Below, piece by piece: positions 27,017 to 38,621 of a DNA stretch of 64,000 nt; the stretch's first letter is position 1, and each line of letters starts with the position of its first letter. The notes under the pieces were generated by a model. The model searched no databases. It was given only the letters and a program-made list of their open reading frames with translations, and was not told the DNA's origin. The stretch lies in contig NW_025408667.1 in NCBI RefSeq assembly GCF_020360975.1, positions 9,052,001 to 9,116,000 on the forward strand, given 5' to 3'. Origin of the DNA: Hirsutella rhossiliensis. Its lineage: Eukaryota > Ascomycota > Sordariomycetes > Hypocreales > Ophiocordycipitaceae. A program made the translations under genes and the position numbers.

Positions 27017-27260
27017 ATTATATAGGGAATATACTATAATTTCGTAAGTAATAATAGTTATTTAGGGATTATATAAATATTTCTATAAGAAGTTCCTATA
27101 AGAATATAATAGGGAGATTATAAAGAAATACTTATACTTACCTAGGGAAAATACTAGAAAATACTACTAATACGCTATACTATTATTATATAATTATAAG
27201 GTTAAGATATTACTTAGTTAAAGCCCTAAGTAAGGTCTTATATTTACTATAATATATATA
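27017..27260 (+). repeat. Gypsy-1 3' LTR, second part
   Basis: Matches the right half of 4384-4825. Together with 20484-20691 it restores one LTR of about 452 bp once copia B and one GATAT are removed. Confidence 0.8.
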
Positions 27261-28403
27261 GACTAACGCTTACTCTTTCTATAAAATAAGCTTAGAAAAT
27301 ACGCTTATTATAGCGTATTATAAGAACCTAGGACCCTTAATTAAAGTAGCTAATATAAAGCTATTCGCGATACTAAGGGTCTTAAAGGACTTAGCTAAGA
27401 GGCCTTAACCTTTAAAGCTTAGCCTTATTAACTACCTTATAAATGCTTATATCTTTATAGATAGTTAAGCTACTATAAGAAGGTTATATGCTTCTTAGAC
27501 CTAGCTATATATATTAAAAGGCTATTAACTAGCTTAGAAGCTTTTTATAATATATAGCTATATTAGTGCCTTAGCTACCTAAGGATCTTTAGTAATAAGC
27601 TAGCTAACTAACTAGCTAAGAAAAGCTTAAGGGCTACTACCTAAGGGACCCCTTTAGTCTTTATTAGCTATTTATATAAAAGGGTTTAGTAGGCTATTAA
27701 AGACTATTAAAAAGGCCTTTAAGCTACTAAGGCAGCTAAAGGCTATTAAAAAGTATAAGTAATAAGTATAGGATTAAGTAATCGATATTATAAGTAAAAA
27801 GACTAGTCGAAGTAGTATAGGGTAGGCTTTTATCTAGAAATTATAATAAGTATATAAGGGGCTAGATAATATATTAAAAAAATAGCGTTATAAAAGATAC
27901 TTATAAACTTATTTATTTTACCTCTTACTTTTAAGGAAATCCTTTATCTTTTATAGACTATTACTCGCTTACTAAAAGACCGATTAGTTAGCTTTCTAGT
28001 ATATTCTATAGCGCTTAAAAAGCTCTATCTATAGTAAGTCTTTTAGACTTAGTAAGTAGTCTAATTTTAGCGTAATAGTTAACGTAAGACTATAGATTCT
28101 AGTATAAGTAGTAGATTTAACTAGAATATTCTATGCCCTACCTCTTCTTATATTACGGATATCTTTAAAACCGCTAAGCTACTTATATATTTTATATATA
28201 TTCTTATTTATTAAGATAGGCTTATCTTAACCTACCTTTCTTAAAGGAAGCTATAGATATCTAGTAAAGGTCTATTATCTTTAAGGGCTATTTTCTTAGA
28301 CTATATTATAAAGCTTCTTTTTACTAGCTTATTTTATAAAGCCTCCTTATACTTATTATTTCTTTATAATAGTAAAATTAGAATATAAAGGTATATTTTT
28401 ATA
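27261..28403 (+). mobile_element. LINE, 3' part: RNase H and 3' untranslated region
   Basis: Coding resumes here from 4383 with RNase H-like sequence: ISLENTLIIAYYKNLGPLIK near 27290, then a SNKLAN.LAKKSLRATT segment near 27600, typical of the C-terminal RNase H of Tad/I-type LINEs. The frame ends near 27770. About 640 bp of 3' untranslated sequence follows, identified by its match to the truncated LINE copy at 13764-14457, which fixes the end at 28403. No poly(A) tail is visible. Confidence 0.8.
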
Positions 28404-29543
28404 GCCTCCCTTAAAAAGTACTAAGTAAATAGTACTCTTAACTAGTTATTACCTCTATAGTAGAATTATTATTATTAAGAATAAGGTATATAATAAGAAT
28501 ATAAAGGAAAACGTCTAAAACTCTTTTAAGAAAAACCTTGGTAGAAAAAATCCTAGTTATAGTTATAATATTTCTCCTCTTTTTAAGTAAACCTTTATAA
28601 GGAAAAAGCCTTATAGAGTTATTATAAAAAACCTTTAATAAGGAAAACCCTTATTTTTATAAGTTATTTTTTATTAATAGGAAACCTTTTTAAAGGAAAA
28701 ACCTATTAGTTATATATAAAGGAAAAGCTAAGAAAGTAAAAGATAGCTAAAAACCCTTAATTAAAGCGATATATACTTTTCCTTTTAAGGCTCTTTTAAT
28801 TCCTTAAGGGAAAGAAGCTATTAAAACTTAAAGAAATTTTCTCTTTTTAGTTCCTTAGTAAATATATCGGTAATATTATCTTTAGATTTAATATAGAAAA
28901 TCCGGATCTTCTTCTCCTTAATATTCTCTTAGGTATAAAAGTAAGCTATATTTATATACTTTATCTTTTTATAGAATTTTAGATTCTTAGCTAATTTAAT
29001 AGCTGCTTTATTATCTATTAATATAAAAGGTATAGTATTAAAAATCTTAATAAATAAGCTATTATTTATAAAATAAAATAGCTGATTTAGATAGAAAGCT
29101 TTTTTATTAGCTTTCTTAAGGGCAATAAATTTAGCTTTATAAGTTAATAGGGCTATAAAGTTTTACTTTTAGCTAGCCTAACGTATAATATTTTTATAAA
29201 GATAAAAATAGTATCTAAAAACGGATTTTTTATTTATAAGGTTAAACGCTTAGCTAGCGTTAAAATAAGCTTTTATAAAATTATAAGTATAAGGGATACT
29301 ATAGTAATAAATTATCCTTAGGTTAGGGTATTTATTTAAATATTTCTAGATAGTATTTAACGCCTTAAAATATATATTATTTAGTTTAAAAGTAAATCTA
29401 GTATAGGAAATAATAGTATATAAAATATCTAGCTTAGTTATTATAGCTAGATATAATAAAGCCTTTATTTCCCTTTAGTAAATAAGGATTTCTTTTTATA
29501 AAAGTATTATAATAGCTTTTTTAAGCTTTACTCTTACTATAGT

Positions 29544-30017
29544 TCTCGCGAAGAGAGATGCGAGAAGTATATAAAAATGCACGAAGGTAAAATTAGAAGT
29601 AAGGGGTCGGATAAGCAGGGCAGAGAGATTTAATTCTTATAGGAGCAGCAATTGCGGCAGGGGAGTAATTATTATATTGCCTTGATTGTCCTTCTTTCCT
29701 CTATCTAACGCCCCTCTTTATACCCGTCTAGCATCTTAATTAACAAAGAAGATCCTGCTTAAAGAAGCTACTGATGTCCCTTTAACTACCGAGCTTTTTG
29801 CTGGTTTTTCCCTTCCTTTCTAGCCGTTACCGGTATATCCGTCTTATCTCTCGCTACCTCTATAGGAAGCCATCGCCACCTATTGCCCCACCCTCCTTTC
29901 TGCACCTTTTTTTAGCTCCTTCTTCCTTTTTCTATACTAGGTGTTTTTTAGCTTCCTTAGTCCCTCGTGCTAAGGGATATCTCCGAGAACTACGAAATTA
30001 GGCTACGCTTCGCGATA
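29544..30017 (-). mobile_element. Solo LTR C of copia family 1
   Basis: A complete 474 bp LTR from TCTCGCGAAG to CTTCGCGATA, with a perfect 5 bp TSD, ATAGT at 29539-29543 and 30018-30022. No internal sequence remains, so it arose by recombination between the two LTRs of a full element. It interrupts copia-2 between RT and RNase H. It is mildly mutated; a 67-codon frame inside it (29798-30001) is chance. Confidence 0.93.
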
Positions 30018-30850
30018 ATAGTAAGCGTATTAAAAGTCCTTAAGGCTTCTTTATTATATTCTTATATTTTACTATAAGTATACTTTTCCTAGGATATAAA
30101 TATCTCCTTTCTACTTTATTTTATAATTATAAATATTCCTAAGAAGGCTTTTAGCTTACTTAAAGGCTAAACCTTTATATAATCTACTACTCTTTTAAGT
30201 AGATTATTTATTATACTTTTATTAGGCCTTATTATTAAGAGGTTATCTATATAGATTACTATTATAATTTTATATTATATATTTATAAATACCCCTTTAT
30301 TTAAAAGAAGGGCTTAAAATCCTAACTTAGCTAAAATAGAGCTAAGATAGTTATATTAAAGCTTTAGGCTTTATTTAAGGCTATATAAAACTTTCTTTAA
30401 TTTTACTACTAGCCTTTTCTTTTTATATAGCTCTAGGAAGTATAAATAGCTATTATTATACTTATACTAGTTTTTATTAAACTAGTCTTTAAGTATTAGC
30501 TCTTTATAGCCTATAGGGATTTTTATATAAATATCTATATTTATTTTAGTATATATAAAAGTATTTCTTATATTATATTATAGTAGAGCGTAATTATTAA
30601 AAATAGCTATTATAAGTAGAATTCTAATAGATTTAGGTCTTACTATTATAGAAAAGGTTTCTAAATAATCTAGGCTATAGACCTAATTAAATCCTTATAC
30701 TATATAACGGGCTTTAAATTTAAGAATATTATTATTATTATCTTACTTTATTTTATAGACCTAACAGCCGCCTAGGGCCTCTTTATTACTAAGAAGAGGC
30801 TTTAGTTCCTAGGTATTTTAGTTTTAAAGCTCTTTTATTTCTATAAATAT

Positions 30851-31203
30851 TATTATAAAGACTATTACGCTATATAAGTAAAAGTAAAATACGCTTTAAA
30901 AGGCGTACTATAATTAATATATATATCTTTCTTTTTAATATATCCCCTTAAGGATACTAGGCTAGGCCTAGGATACTTAGATCTATTAAATTACTAATCG
31001 ATAATAGGCTATCCTTAAGTAAATTAAACCTTAGGCCTTGTTAAGTATATCGCGCGTATAGTCTAACTAAAAGTTATAGGGGGTAGTTTACTACCCCCTC
31101 CTAGGCTTATAACTATTACGAAGACTATTACGCTATATAAGTAAAAGTAAAACACGCTTTAAAAAGCATACTATAATTAATATATATATCTTTCTTTCTA
31201 ATA
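30851..31203 (-). mobile_element. TRIM2: miniature LTR retrotransposon
   Basis: Two direct terminal repeats of exactly 90 bp (30851-30940 and 31114-31203) flank a 173 bp internal region with no coding capacity. A 5 bp TSD, AATAT, is present at 30846-30850 and 31204-31208. The internal right edge CCTAGGCTTATAAC and left edge TATCCCCTTAAGG match the primer-binding and polypurine positions of copia family 1 in minus orientation. A 20 bp perfect hairpin sequence lies at 31079-31098. It is heavily RIP-mutated. It is the same family as TRIM1. Confidence 0.88.
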
Positions 31204-31826
31204 AATATAGCCCTTTTTTATTTTATAGCTTTAAAGTTATTTATAGCTTATTTAAATATTTTAGGCTTTATAAGATCTTAATTTTTTAGTAAGGATAAAA
31301 TAATCTCTTTGCTTTTACTATTTAATATAGTATTTAGTTTAGGGTATATAATATAGTCTTTATAAAATCCGTTTAGCTTCTTAGGTATATTAATATAGAT
31401 TTTTAGATCCTTATTTAAACCCTTTTCTAAAAGAGAATTATTTTCCTTTTCTATAAAAGGGTTATTTTCCTCTTTTTCTAAGAAAGAGTTATTACCTTTT
31501 TATCTTATAAAAAGAGAAATAAAAAGTATATATAAAATATATAAAGGTAAAAGTAAAAGTAAGGGGTTAGATAGGTAAGGTAGAGATATTTAAATCTTAT
31601 AAGGGTAGTAATTATAGTAAGGAAGTAATTATTATATTACCTTAATTATCTTTCTTTCCTTTATTTAACGCCTTTCTTTATACCTATTTAGTATCTTAAT
31701 TAATAAAGAGGATCTTACTTAAAGAAGCTATTAATATCCTTTTAACTACTAAGCTTTTTATTAGTTTTTCCCCTCCTTTCTAGCTATTACTAGTCTATCT
31801 ATCTTATCTCTTACTACCTTTATAAG

Positions 31827-32301
31827 TATCGTAAAGCATAGCTTAATTTCGCAGTTCTTAGAGATATCCCTTAGTATAAGGGACCTAGGAAGCTAAAAAA
31901 CAGGTTTTAAGGAAGGAGCTAAAAGGAGGTATAGAGAGGAGGGTAGGGCAAGAGGGGAAGTAGAAGTAGCGATAGCTTCCTATAGAGGTAGCGAAAGATA
32001 AGACGGATATACCGGCAATGGCTAGAAAGGAGGGGAAAAACCGGTAAAAGGCTCGGTAGTCGAGAGGACATTAGTAGCTTCTTTAAGCAAGATCTTCTTT
32101 ATTAATTAAGATACTAGATAGGTATAAAGAACGGCGTTAGATAGAGGAAAGAAGGAGAATTAAGGCAATATAATAATTAATCCCCTACTATAATTATTGC
32201 CCCCGTAAGAATTAAATCTCTCTGCCCTACCTATCCGACCCCTTACTTCTAATTTCACCTTCGTGCATTTTCATGCACTTCTCGCATCTCTCTTCGCGAG
32301 A
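31827..32301 (+). mobile_element. Copia family 1 LTR E, opposite orientation
   Basis: A complete 475 bp LTR in plus orientation (TATCGTAAAGC to CTTCGCGAGA), far less RIP-mutated than the copia D LTR it sits in. It is followed one base later by TRIM1 rather than by copia internal sequence. ATAAG occurs before it (31822-31826) but not after it; the matching ATAAG is beyond TRIM1. Confidence 0.88.
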
Positions 32302-32566
32302 TTGTCGCGAAGACCATTGCGCCACGCAGGCAAAAGTAGAACGCGCTCCGATAGGTGCGCTGCAATTGATATATATAACTGACAACCGCGTTTTCCGACA
32401 CACCCCCTTAGGGATCGCGGCTCCGCCGGGATTCCTAGACCTAAGCCCACGACGCGGGAGTCGAATACTAAGCACCGCGCCCATTACCTAGGGAAATCTA
32501 AGAGAGAGAGGGGTATACGGCTATCTACGGGTATTACCCCGCAACGCGTAGTTACCGGAAGTTATA

Positions 32567-32586
32567 GGGGGTAGTTTACTACCCCC
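32567..32586. repeat. Perfect 9 bp inverted repeat beside the TRIM1 primer site
   Basis: GGGGGTAGT, a TT loop, then ACTACCCCC, directly next to the primer-binding site. TRIM2 has the identical 20 bp at 31079-31098. The sequence has no CA or TG, so RIP could not have changed it. Confidence 0.85.
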
Positions 32587-32587
32587 T

Positions 32588-32601
32588 CCCGGGCTTATAA
32601 C
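32588..32601 (-). promoter_or_regulatory. TRIM1 primer-binding site, half-tRNA(Met) type
   Basis: On the minus strand GTTATAAGCCCGGG follows the 5' LTR directly. With one RIP change reversed (TGA to TAA), its first 11 bases complement GGGCTCATAAC, the anticodon-loop end of eukaryotic initiator tRNA(Met). Use of an internally cleaved tRNA(Met) as primer is known for Ty1/copia elements. The tRNA match is from memory. Confidence 0.55.
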
Positions 32602-32712
32602 TATCGCGAAGACTATTACGCTACGTAGGCAAAAGTAGAACGCGCTTTAATATATACGCTATAATTAATATATATAACTAATAACTATGTTTTCCGATAA
32701 TAAGAAGCTATT

Positions 32713-32968
32713 TATAAAGGAATATATATTAAAGTATAATTAGTTAAGTAGTAGAGATAGCTAAAGGTACTATTATATATATATTATATTATCCTTATTA
32801 TAAGACTAAAGCTTATAAGAAAAGGGATTTCTCCTCTTTAATTAGAGAAGTAGGTAGTCTATAATATATAAGCGGGTAGGCACGATTGCCTACTAATACC
32901 TTACTAATATATTAGTACTATATACCTAAGTACTTTATTAGCTTATACTTCTTAGTAGCGCTCTTATA
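32713..32968. mobile_element. Solo LTR F, 256 bp, separate family
   Basis: It begins TATAAAGG and ends CTCTTATA (TG...CA ends after RIP are likely), with a perfect 5 bp TSD, CTATT at 32708-32712 and 32969-32973, inside the copia D left LTR. Its sequence matches no other element seen here. It contains a short palindrome, GTAGGCACGATTGCCTAC, near 32876. Orientation is unknown. Confidence 0.7.
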
Positions 32969-35900
32969 CTATTATTAATTTTACTTCCCTTCTTACCCTT
33001 ACCCTCTTCTCTATACCTCCTTTTAGCTCTTTCTTTAAAACTTATTTTTTAGCTTCCTTAGTCCCTCTTACTATAAGATATCTCTAAGAACTATAAAATT
33101 AAGCTATACTTTATAATATACCCCCTTAGCTATAGCCTGCCCTTATAATAAGGGCATAGCTAATATAGCTTTAGGCTAGTAAGCGTATAGAGGAGGTTCT
33201 TAGCTCTATACTTATCCCTATACTTAAGGAAAGTAAGGGCCCTTTTAAGTCCCTAGGCTCTTTTAGATATACTTAAGGAATAGGGGCTAAAGAAAGGGAA
33301 GTCGTATAAGAAAGGGGGCGTTCTTTAAAAGGGAGAAACCTATTTAAAATAAAGGGCCCTTTAAAAGAAAGACTTTTTCCTATTCTTTAGCTATAGATAT
33401 TACCTTCTTATATAAGCTATTAGCGCCTCTCGTAGACTCTTAAGGTAGGCCTCTAAGGATAGCTTCTTATAAACGTCTTTTAGCTTAATTTACTATAAAA
33501 AGATAGCTAGCTTCTACTTTAGTAAGGGCTTTATAAGACTATTTACTTTTATTAATACTATTAAAAGCTAATAAATAAAAATAAGTCCACTTTATACCTC
33601 TTAGCGTAACTAATACTAATAGATATTAATATACTATAGTAAGGTCGATAGCTTACTATTTTCCTTTATAGGAATCTATATAGTCTATATATTATTATAT
33701 TCTATAGCTAATAAGTATAGAATTTATAGTTATAGAGATATTAGTAGCTAGCTAAGGAAAATAGCTTCCTTTAAAGCTTCTAAAAGAGCTAGTAGCTTTA
33801 TCTTTATACTTAAAGTTATAATAGTAGCTTACTTTAAAGCTTTCTAAGTAATAGTTCCTTTAAAAAGGAATATAATATACCTTTATACGCTCTTTCTATC
33901 TAAGGAATTATCTATAAAGGATAAATCGCTTAAATAAAAGAAGATTTTAGTAGCTAATTTCTTTCTTTCCTACCTTCCTAAGTATAGACTATATAATCTT
34001 ATTAAATAAAGATAAAAGATAGCTTAGTTTACTACTTTTTAATACCTAGGGCTAAGATTCTAGTTATACCTAGCTAGCTAAGAGACCGTAAAAGAGATAT
34101 CCGGTCTAGTAGAAATAGCTAAAAGAAGTAAGGAGCCTACCTTTTATTTATATAGGTATTTCTTTTACTCCCTAGCTTAAAAGGATAGATTAAGTAAAAG
34201 CTCTTTATTTAATATAACTATAGAAGGAAGCTTCGTATTAAGGGAATTAAGGAGGGATTTATAAGCGACCTTATCGATATAAGTGTCTTAAGTAAGCTAG
34301 ATTATCTATTAGGACCTATTTTAAAGGATTTAAATCCCTAGGAACTACTTTAGCTCTCTTAGCTTAGTTATTTTATATGTTTATTATAAGCTTTTTATAG
34401 CCTCTATAGTAGTTATTTCTTCTTTTTTTAGGTAAGCCTAGATAATATTATCGATATAAAAAAAGACTATGATTTTACTATTTTATATTATATATAGTTC
34501 TAAAAGGACTTTCTTAAAGCCTAGGGCTTTAAGGGAACCTATTAAATACTATTACTAAAGAAAGGGTAATCTTTATAGTCTATATAAAGCTTTCCTAAGC
34601 TATAGAACCTTTCTAGGTTATTAGAAACTAAGAGGAAGTTATATATAAATAACTTCTTCTTCCTTAAAGGGGCACTTAATAAAGGCGTTAATAGTATCTA
34701 TCTAATTAAGTATAAGGTCGAATTCTACTACTATAGCTATAAGGGTTCGAAAAGATATCCTTACTATAGTAGTTACCTTAGTAAGTAAATCCCCTTTTTC
34801 CTATTAATTCCTATAGATACCTAGCTAAGCTTTATACTTTTAAAGGAAGCTATATTTATTAGTCTTATAGATAAAGACCTACTTATAGCTAAAGACTTAT
34901 TTTCCTCTTACCTTTTTTTTAAGGACCTCTTTAGAAGACCCTATCTCTTTATATAAGGCTAGCTAGTCTTTCTATACTTAGAAAAACTAGTCTTTAAAGG
35001 AGTGTTTTTCTAGCTACTTTTAGTTTACTAGTAGGTGCGGGAGGTCTCTTTTATATACCTTCCTTATTAATATAGGCTTAAAAGCCGGCCTACTATAAAT
35101 AATTTATAAGAACTATCTTTTATAGGCATTAAATAAAAGTCGGAAAAACGATCGAAATAAAAAAGAGGTTAGTCTTCTTTTATATTAGGCCCTATACCTT
35201 CCTTTACTTCTTAAAGTTAGGATAAAAAGGCAGCTAAGTAATTATTTAAAAGAGGTACCCTTCTTACCCCTTTAAAGGTTAAGATAAAAAGACTAATAGA
35301 AAAAGCTACTTTTAGATCTTCCTTTTATATAAGAGGAGGTATAGGGAGGTAGGTATATTCTAGCTCTACCGCTTTCTTATAGTCTCCTTCTTTATCTAGA
35401 TTATTTAATTTAGTAGCTTCCTTTTCTTTAAAGTTAGCGTTATCCTTAACTACTTTAATATTAGTTTCTTTTTCTATATTTTTATCTAGGACCTCTTCTT
35501 AAGACTATTAAGAAGGGGGGATTTAGATCTTTTAAATTAGCTATTATTATAAGAGTAAGAAAGGATATTAGTCCCTCTTTTTATTAAAGAATCTAAATTC
35601 GTTAAAAATTATATCCTTAGTTAAAATAATCTTTTATAAAAGAGAAATCTAGATCTATAATATATTTATAGAATTATAACTAATAAGGTAATTAATAAAG
35701 GCTCTAAGATTAAGCTTTCTTTTCTTCTTCCTTTTTAGCTATATCTTAGTATTTATAGCGTATACCCTATAGCTATAAGTATAAAGATAAGCTAGTAAGG
35801 CCCTCTTCTTTATAAAGAGCTTAAGGGGAGATTTCTAGTTTATTTCTTAGGTCTTAAAAAGGGTCTATAGGTCCTTATAATCCCTTAAGCTACTAAGGTT

Positions 35901-38144
35901 CCTTAGGGTCTAGTTTTAAAGGTAATAAGCGGTCTTAATAACTTCCTTTTAAAGGTTATAAGGAAGCTTTATAGTAAGTCTTATAATATAGGCCCTTTTT
36001 ATTATAGTACCCCTTAATCTTTCTACCCCTTTATTTTAGGCCTAGGTATTTAATACTAATAGGAAGGGTAAAATACCTTTTTTTAAAGCTAGTTTAAGAT
36101 ATCTTTTATAAATAGCTCTTTATTAAACTATATCCTTTTTACCTTATAGCTAAAGTAGGATTTTATTTAGTTAATAAAGTCCTAGAAGGTAGACTAGTTA
36201 TACTTACTTAGGTAGGTTTATAAGAAATAAGTAAAAACTATCCTTAAAAAAGCATTTATAAAAAACATTACTTTAATAAAGCTTTTTTAGTCTTTAGAGA
36301 TATTAGTTTAGTTAACCTAAATTTCTATATATAGCTAGTTTAGCTATATAAGGGTTTATCTAGAAATTTATCTCTTAGTCTTTCCTTAGCTATAGTATTT
36401 CTATTTAATAGTCTTTAGGCCTTTAATTTAAACGCTTTATTATTAGCCTAGCTTATATAAAGCTAGGGGGCCTAGGTAACTAAGTCGTATATATTAAAGA
36501 AGACCGTTTCCTTAAGCTACTAAAAGAGGGTCCTAAGAACCTACCCTCTTAATAAGGAAAGCTAACTTCTTAAGAAGTTCCTTTTTAAAAATAAGTTAGA
36601 ATTTAAGAATAAATTAACCGAATTTTTCCTTAATTAGCTTAATTGTTTAATTCTTTTAAACTAGCCTTATAGGCTAAGAGGTTATATACTAGAAGATTCC
36701 TTCCTTTTAAAGAAAGTAGAAATAAATTAAGCTTATTAAAAACTAAGGGCTAAAAGCTACCTATTTTTAATAAAGAATTTATATAAACCTATTAAGTAAT
36801 TTTATTATAATATTTACCCTTTTATACCCTTCTATCTATATAATTAATTCCCTAGTAATAAGGTATTCCCTTTATCCTTTCTTAAAAGATTAGAATTATA
36901 AAAGTATATTATAGATATTAAGGGAAGTACTAGCGTTAATAATAGCTAGTTTTTATAAGGGATAATTAAAGGGCTTTAATAGTTAGTCTTAGCTTTATTA
37001 ATCTATAAGGAAGATAAATACTAGATTTACTATACTAACGATTTTCCCTTATATTTATAGCTTAAATAAAGGTAGTAGCGTTATTAGTTAGTATTTCTTA
37101 GTAACCTAAATCTTATCTATCTTTTTTTATAATAAAGGGTCCTCCTTAAAAGACTTTTTAATAATGTTTTTTAGTTCCTTAAGAAGTATAATTTTAAAAG
37201 GTCGACTATCCTTTAAGACCTATTAGTAGTCTTTTAGCTAATAGGGCCTTTTATATACTTAGTAGGTTAGTCGATTCCTCCTTATTTATTATCTCTTTAA
37301 AGAGTCCTTATACCTTTTTAAAAGGTCTACTTAAAAACCCGCCTTTTTTATACCTTATTACTAATTTTAATAAAGAGGTTCGATTTTAACTACTTCCTTA
37401 ATTCTTTAACTAACGGACTAAAAGGTCTATTAAGGGACTAGTTAAGCCGGACGGACTAATAGGACCGGGGCTAGGCCTAGAGTAAAAAGCGGAGCCGGGG
37501 CTAGGACTAAAGCAGCTATTAAAAATAAGGTTAAGGCTCTTAATAGAGGAGGAGCTAGATAGGTAGTAGCTATAGTAGTAGCGAGGGCCGTAGTAATAGT
37601 AGCTATAGTAGCTTTAAAAGCTCTTACTTAAAGGTCTCTTCCTTTTAAAGAGAGATTAGCTTTATAGTATAAATAGATTTTATTATCGCTATATATATAG
37701 TAGTTAGTAACTTTATCTTATAAAGGTATTCCTTATAGTAACTCTTATAGTTACCTAAGGTAGTAGAAAAAGCTTTATACTATATTAAGGTTAGCTTAAA
37801 GAAAAGGAAAGCTCCCTCTATAAATTCTATTACCTTAAGATAAAGAGGGGGCTTAAAAGGGTCTAACTTATTAAAGAAAACTAAATTATAAATAGTTTTA
37901 TTTATATAAGCCTATAGCTCCTTTACCTACTTATCTTAATCTTAGGGCTTTATAAGAATCGTCTTATATACTATAAGGGCGGTAAAGTTATTTTTTAATA
38001 TTATTATATAAAAGGGGGTAGAAAGGTTAGTTAAAATTAGCTTTTTTAATAAAAAGGGTAAAAAGAGGCTATAAGGGATATAAGAAAGGTACTTTTTATA
38101 ATAGCTATAATATATAGGAATTCTATTCTTCCTAGGCTTATAAC

Positions 38145-38621
38145 CTTTATAAAGAAAGATATAAGAAGTATATATAAAATATATAAAAGTAAAAGTAAAA
38201 GTAAGGGGTTAAATAAGTAAGTTAAAGATATTTAAATCTTATAAGGGTAGTAATTATAGTAAGGGCGTAATTATTATATTACCTTAATTCTTTATCTTTC
38301 CTTTATTTAACGCCTTTCTTTATACTTATTTAGTATCTTAATTAATAAAAAAGATCTTACTTAAAGAAGCTATTAATATCCTTTTAACTACTAAGCTTTT
38401 TAATATTTTTTATCTTTCTTTTTAGCCGTTACTAGTATTTCTATCTTATCTCTTACTACTTTTATAAGAACCTATTACTACTTTTACTTCCCTTTTTACC
38501 CCTCCCTTCTTTTTTATACTTCCTTTTAGCTCCTTCCTTAAAACTAGTTTTTTAGCTTCCTTAGTCCCTTTTATTATAAGATATCTCTAAGAACTATAAA
38601 ATTAAGCTATACTTTAAGATA
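38145..38621 (-). repeat. Copia D right LTR (477 bp)
   Basis: Preceded by CTAGGCTTATAAC, the primer-binding site, and matched to the interrupted left LTR once its two insertions are removed. Confidence 0.85.

Larger units (their letters stand above)
4384..27260 (+). mobile_element. Gypsy-1: Ty3/gypsy element interrupted by copia A and B
   Basis: Matching LTRs lie at 4384-4825 and at 20484-20691 plus 27017-27260; the latter is split by copia B. Between them are gag, protease, RT, RNase H and integrase remains in gypsy order, then about 2.4 kb of extra sequence. Removing copia A (6975 bp), copia B (6320 bp) and their duplicated target sites leaves about 9.57 kb. The element sits inside the LINE: LINE RNase H coding breaks at 4383 and resumes at 27261. 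I found no clear TSD for it, so its outer ends could be off by a few bases or altered. Confidence 0.75.
32303..32699 (-). mobile_element. TRIM1: miniature LTR retrotransposon, well preserved
   Basis: 397 bp. Two 98 bp direct repeats (32303-32400 and 32602-32699) flank a 201 bp non-coding centre. On the minus strand each LTR begins with TGTCGGAAAAC (RIP-altered in one copy) and ends near CTTCGCGACA; the last 10 bases echo the terminal inverted repeat of copia family 1. The 5' LTR is followed by GTTATAAGCCCGGGAGG (primer-binding site) and the 3' LTR is preceded by CTAAGGGGGTG (polypurine tract). The same signals flank the copia LTRs. There is no open frame of interest; two 72-85 codon frames crossing it are incidental. 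Confidence 0.9.
31503..38621 (-). mobile_element. Copia family 1, copy D (minus strand, re-invaded)
   Basis: Flanked by TTTTA at 31498-31502 and TCTTA at 38622-38626, a TSD with one C/T difference. The left LTR (31503-33118) is interrupted twice: by LTR E + TRIM1 and by solo LTR F. The right LTR is 38145-38621 (477 bp). A deletion of roughly 340 bp near 37614 removes part of the gag region present in copies B and G. Decay is extreme, including loss of CpG. It lies within copia-2. Confidence 0.88.

Noticed and set aside
32227..32491. Open frames of 85 and 72 codons on opposite strands
   Set aside because: They lie across the end of LTR E and TRIM1, which are non-coding; they stay open only because this part is GC-rich and little mutated.
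32401..32500. tRNA-like B-box (TATTCGACTCC on the minus strand) in the TRIM1 centre
   Set aside because: The flanking bases do not form a T-stem and no A-box or acceptor stem is present, so a tRNA or SINE origin is unsupported.
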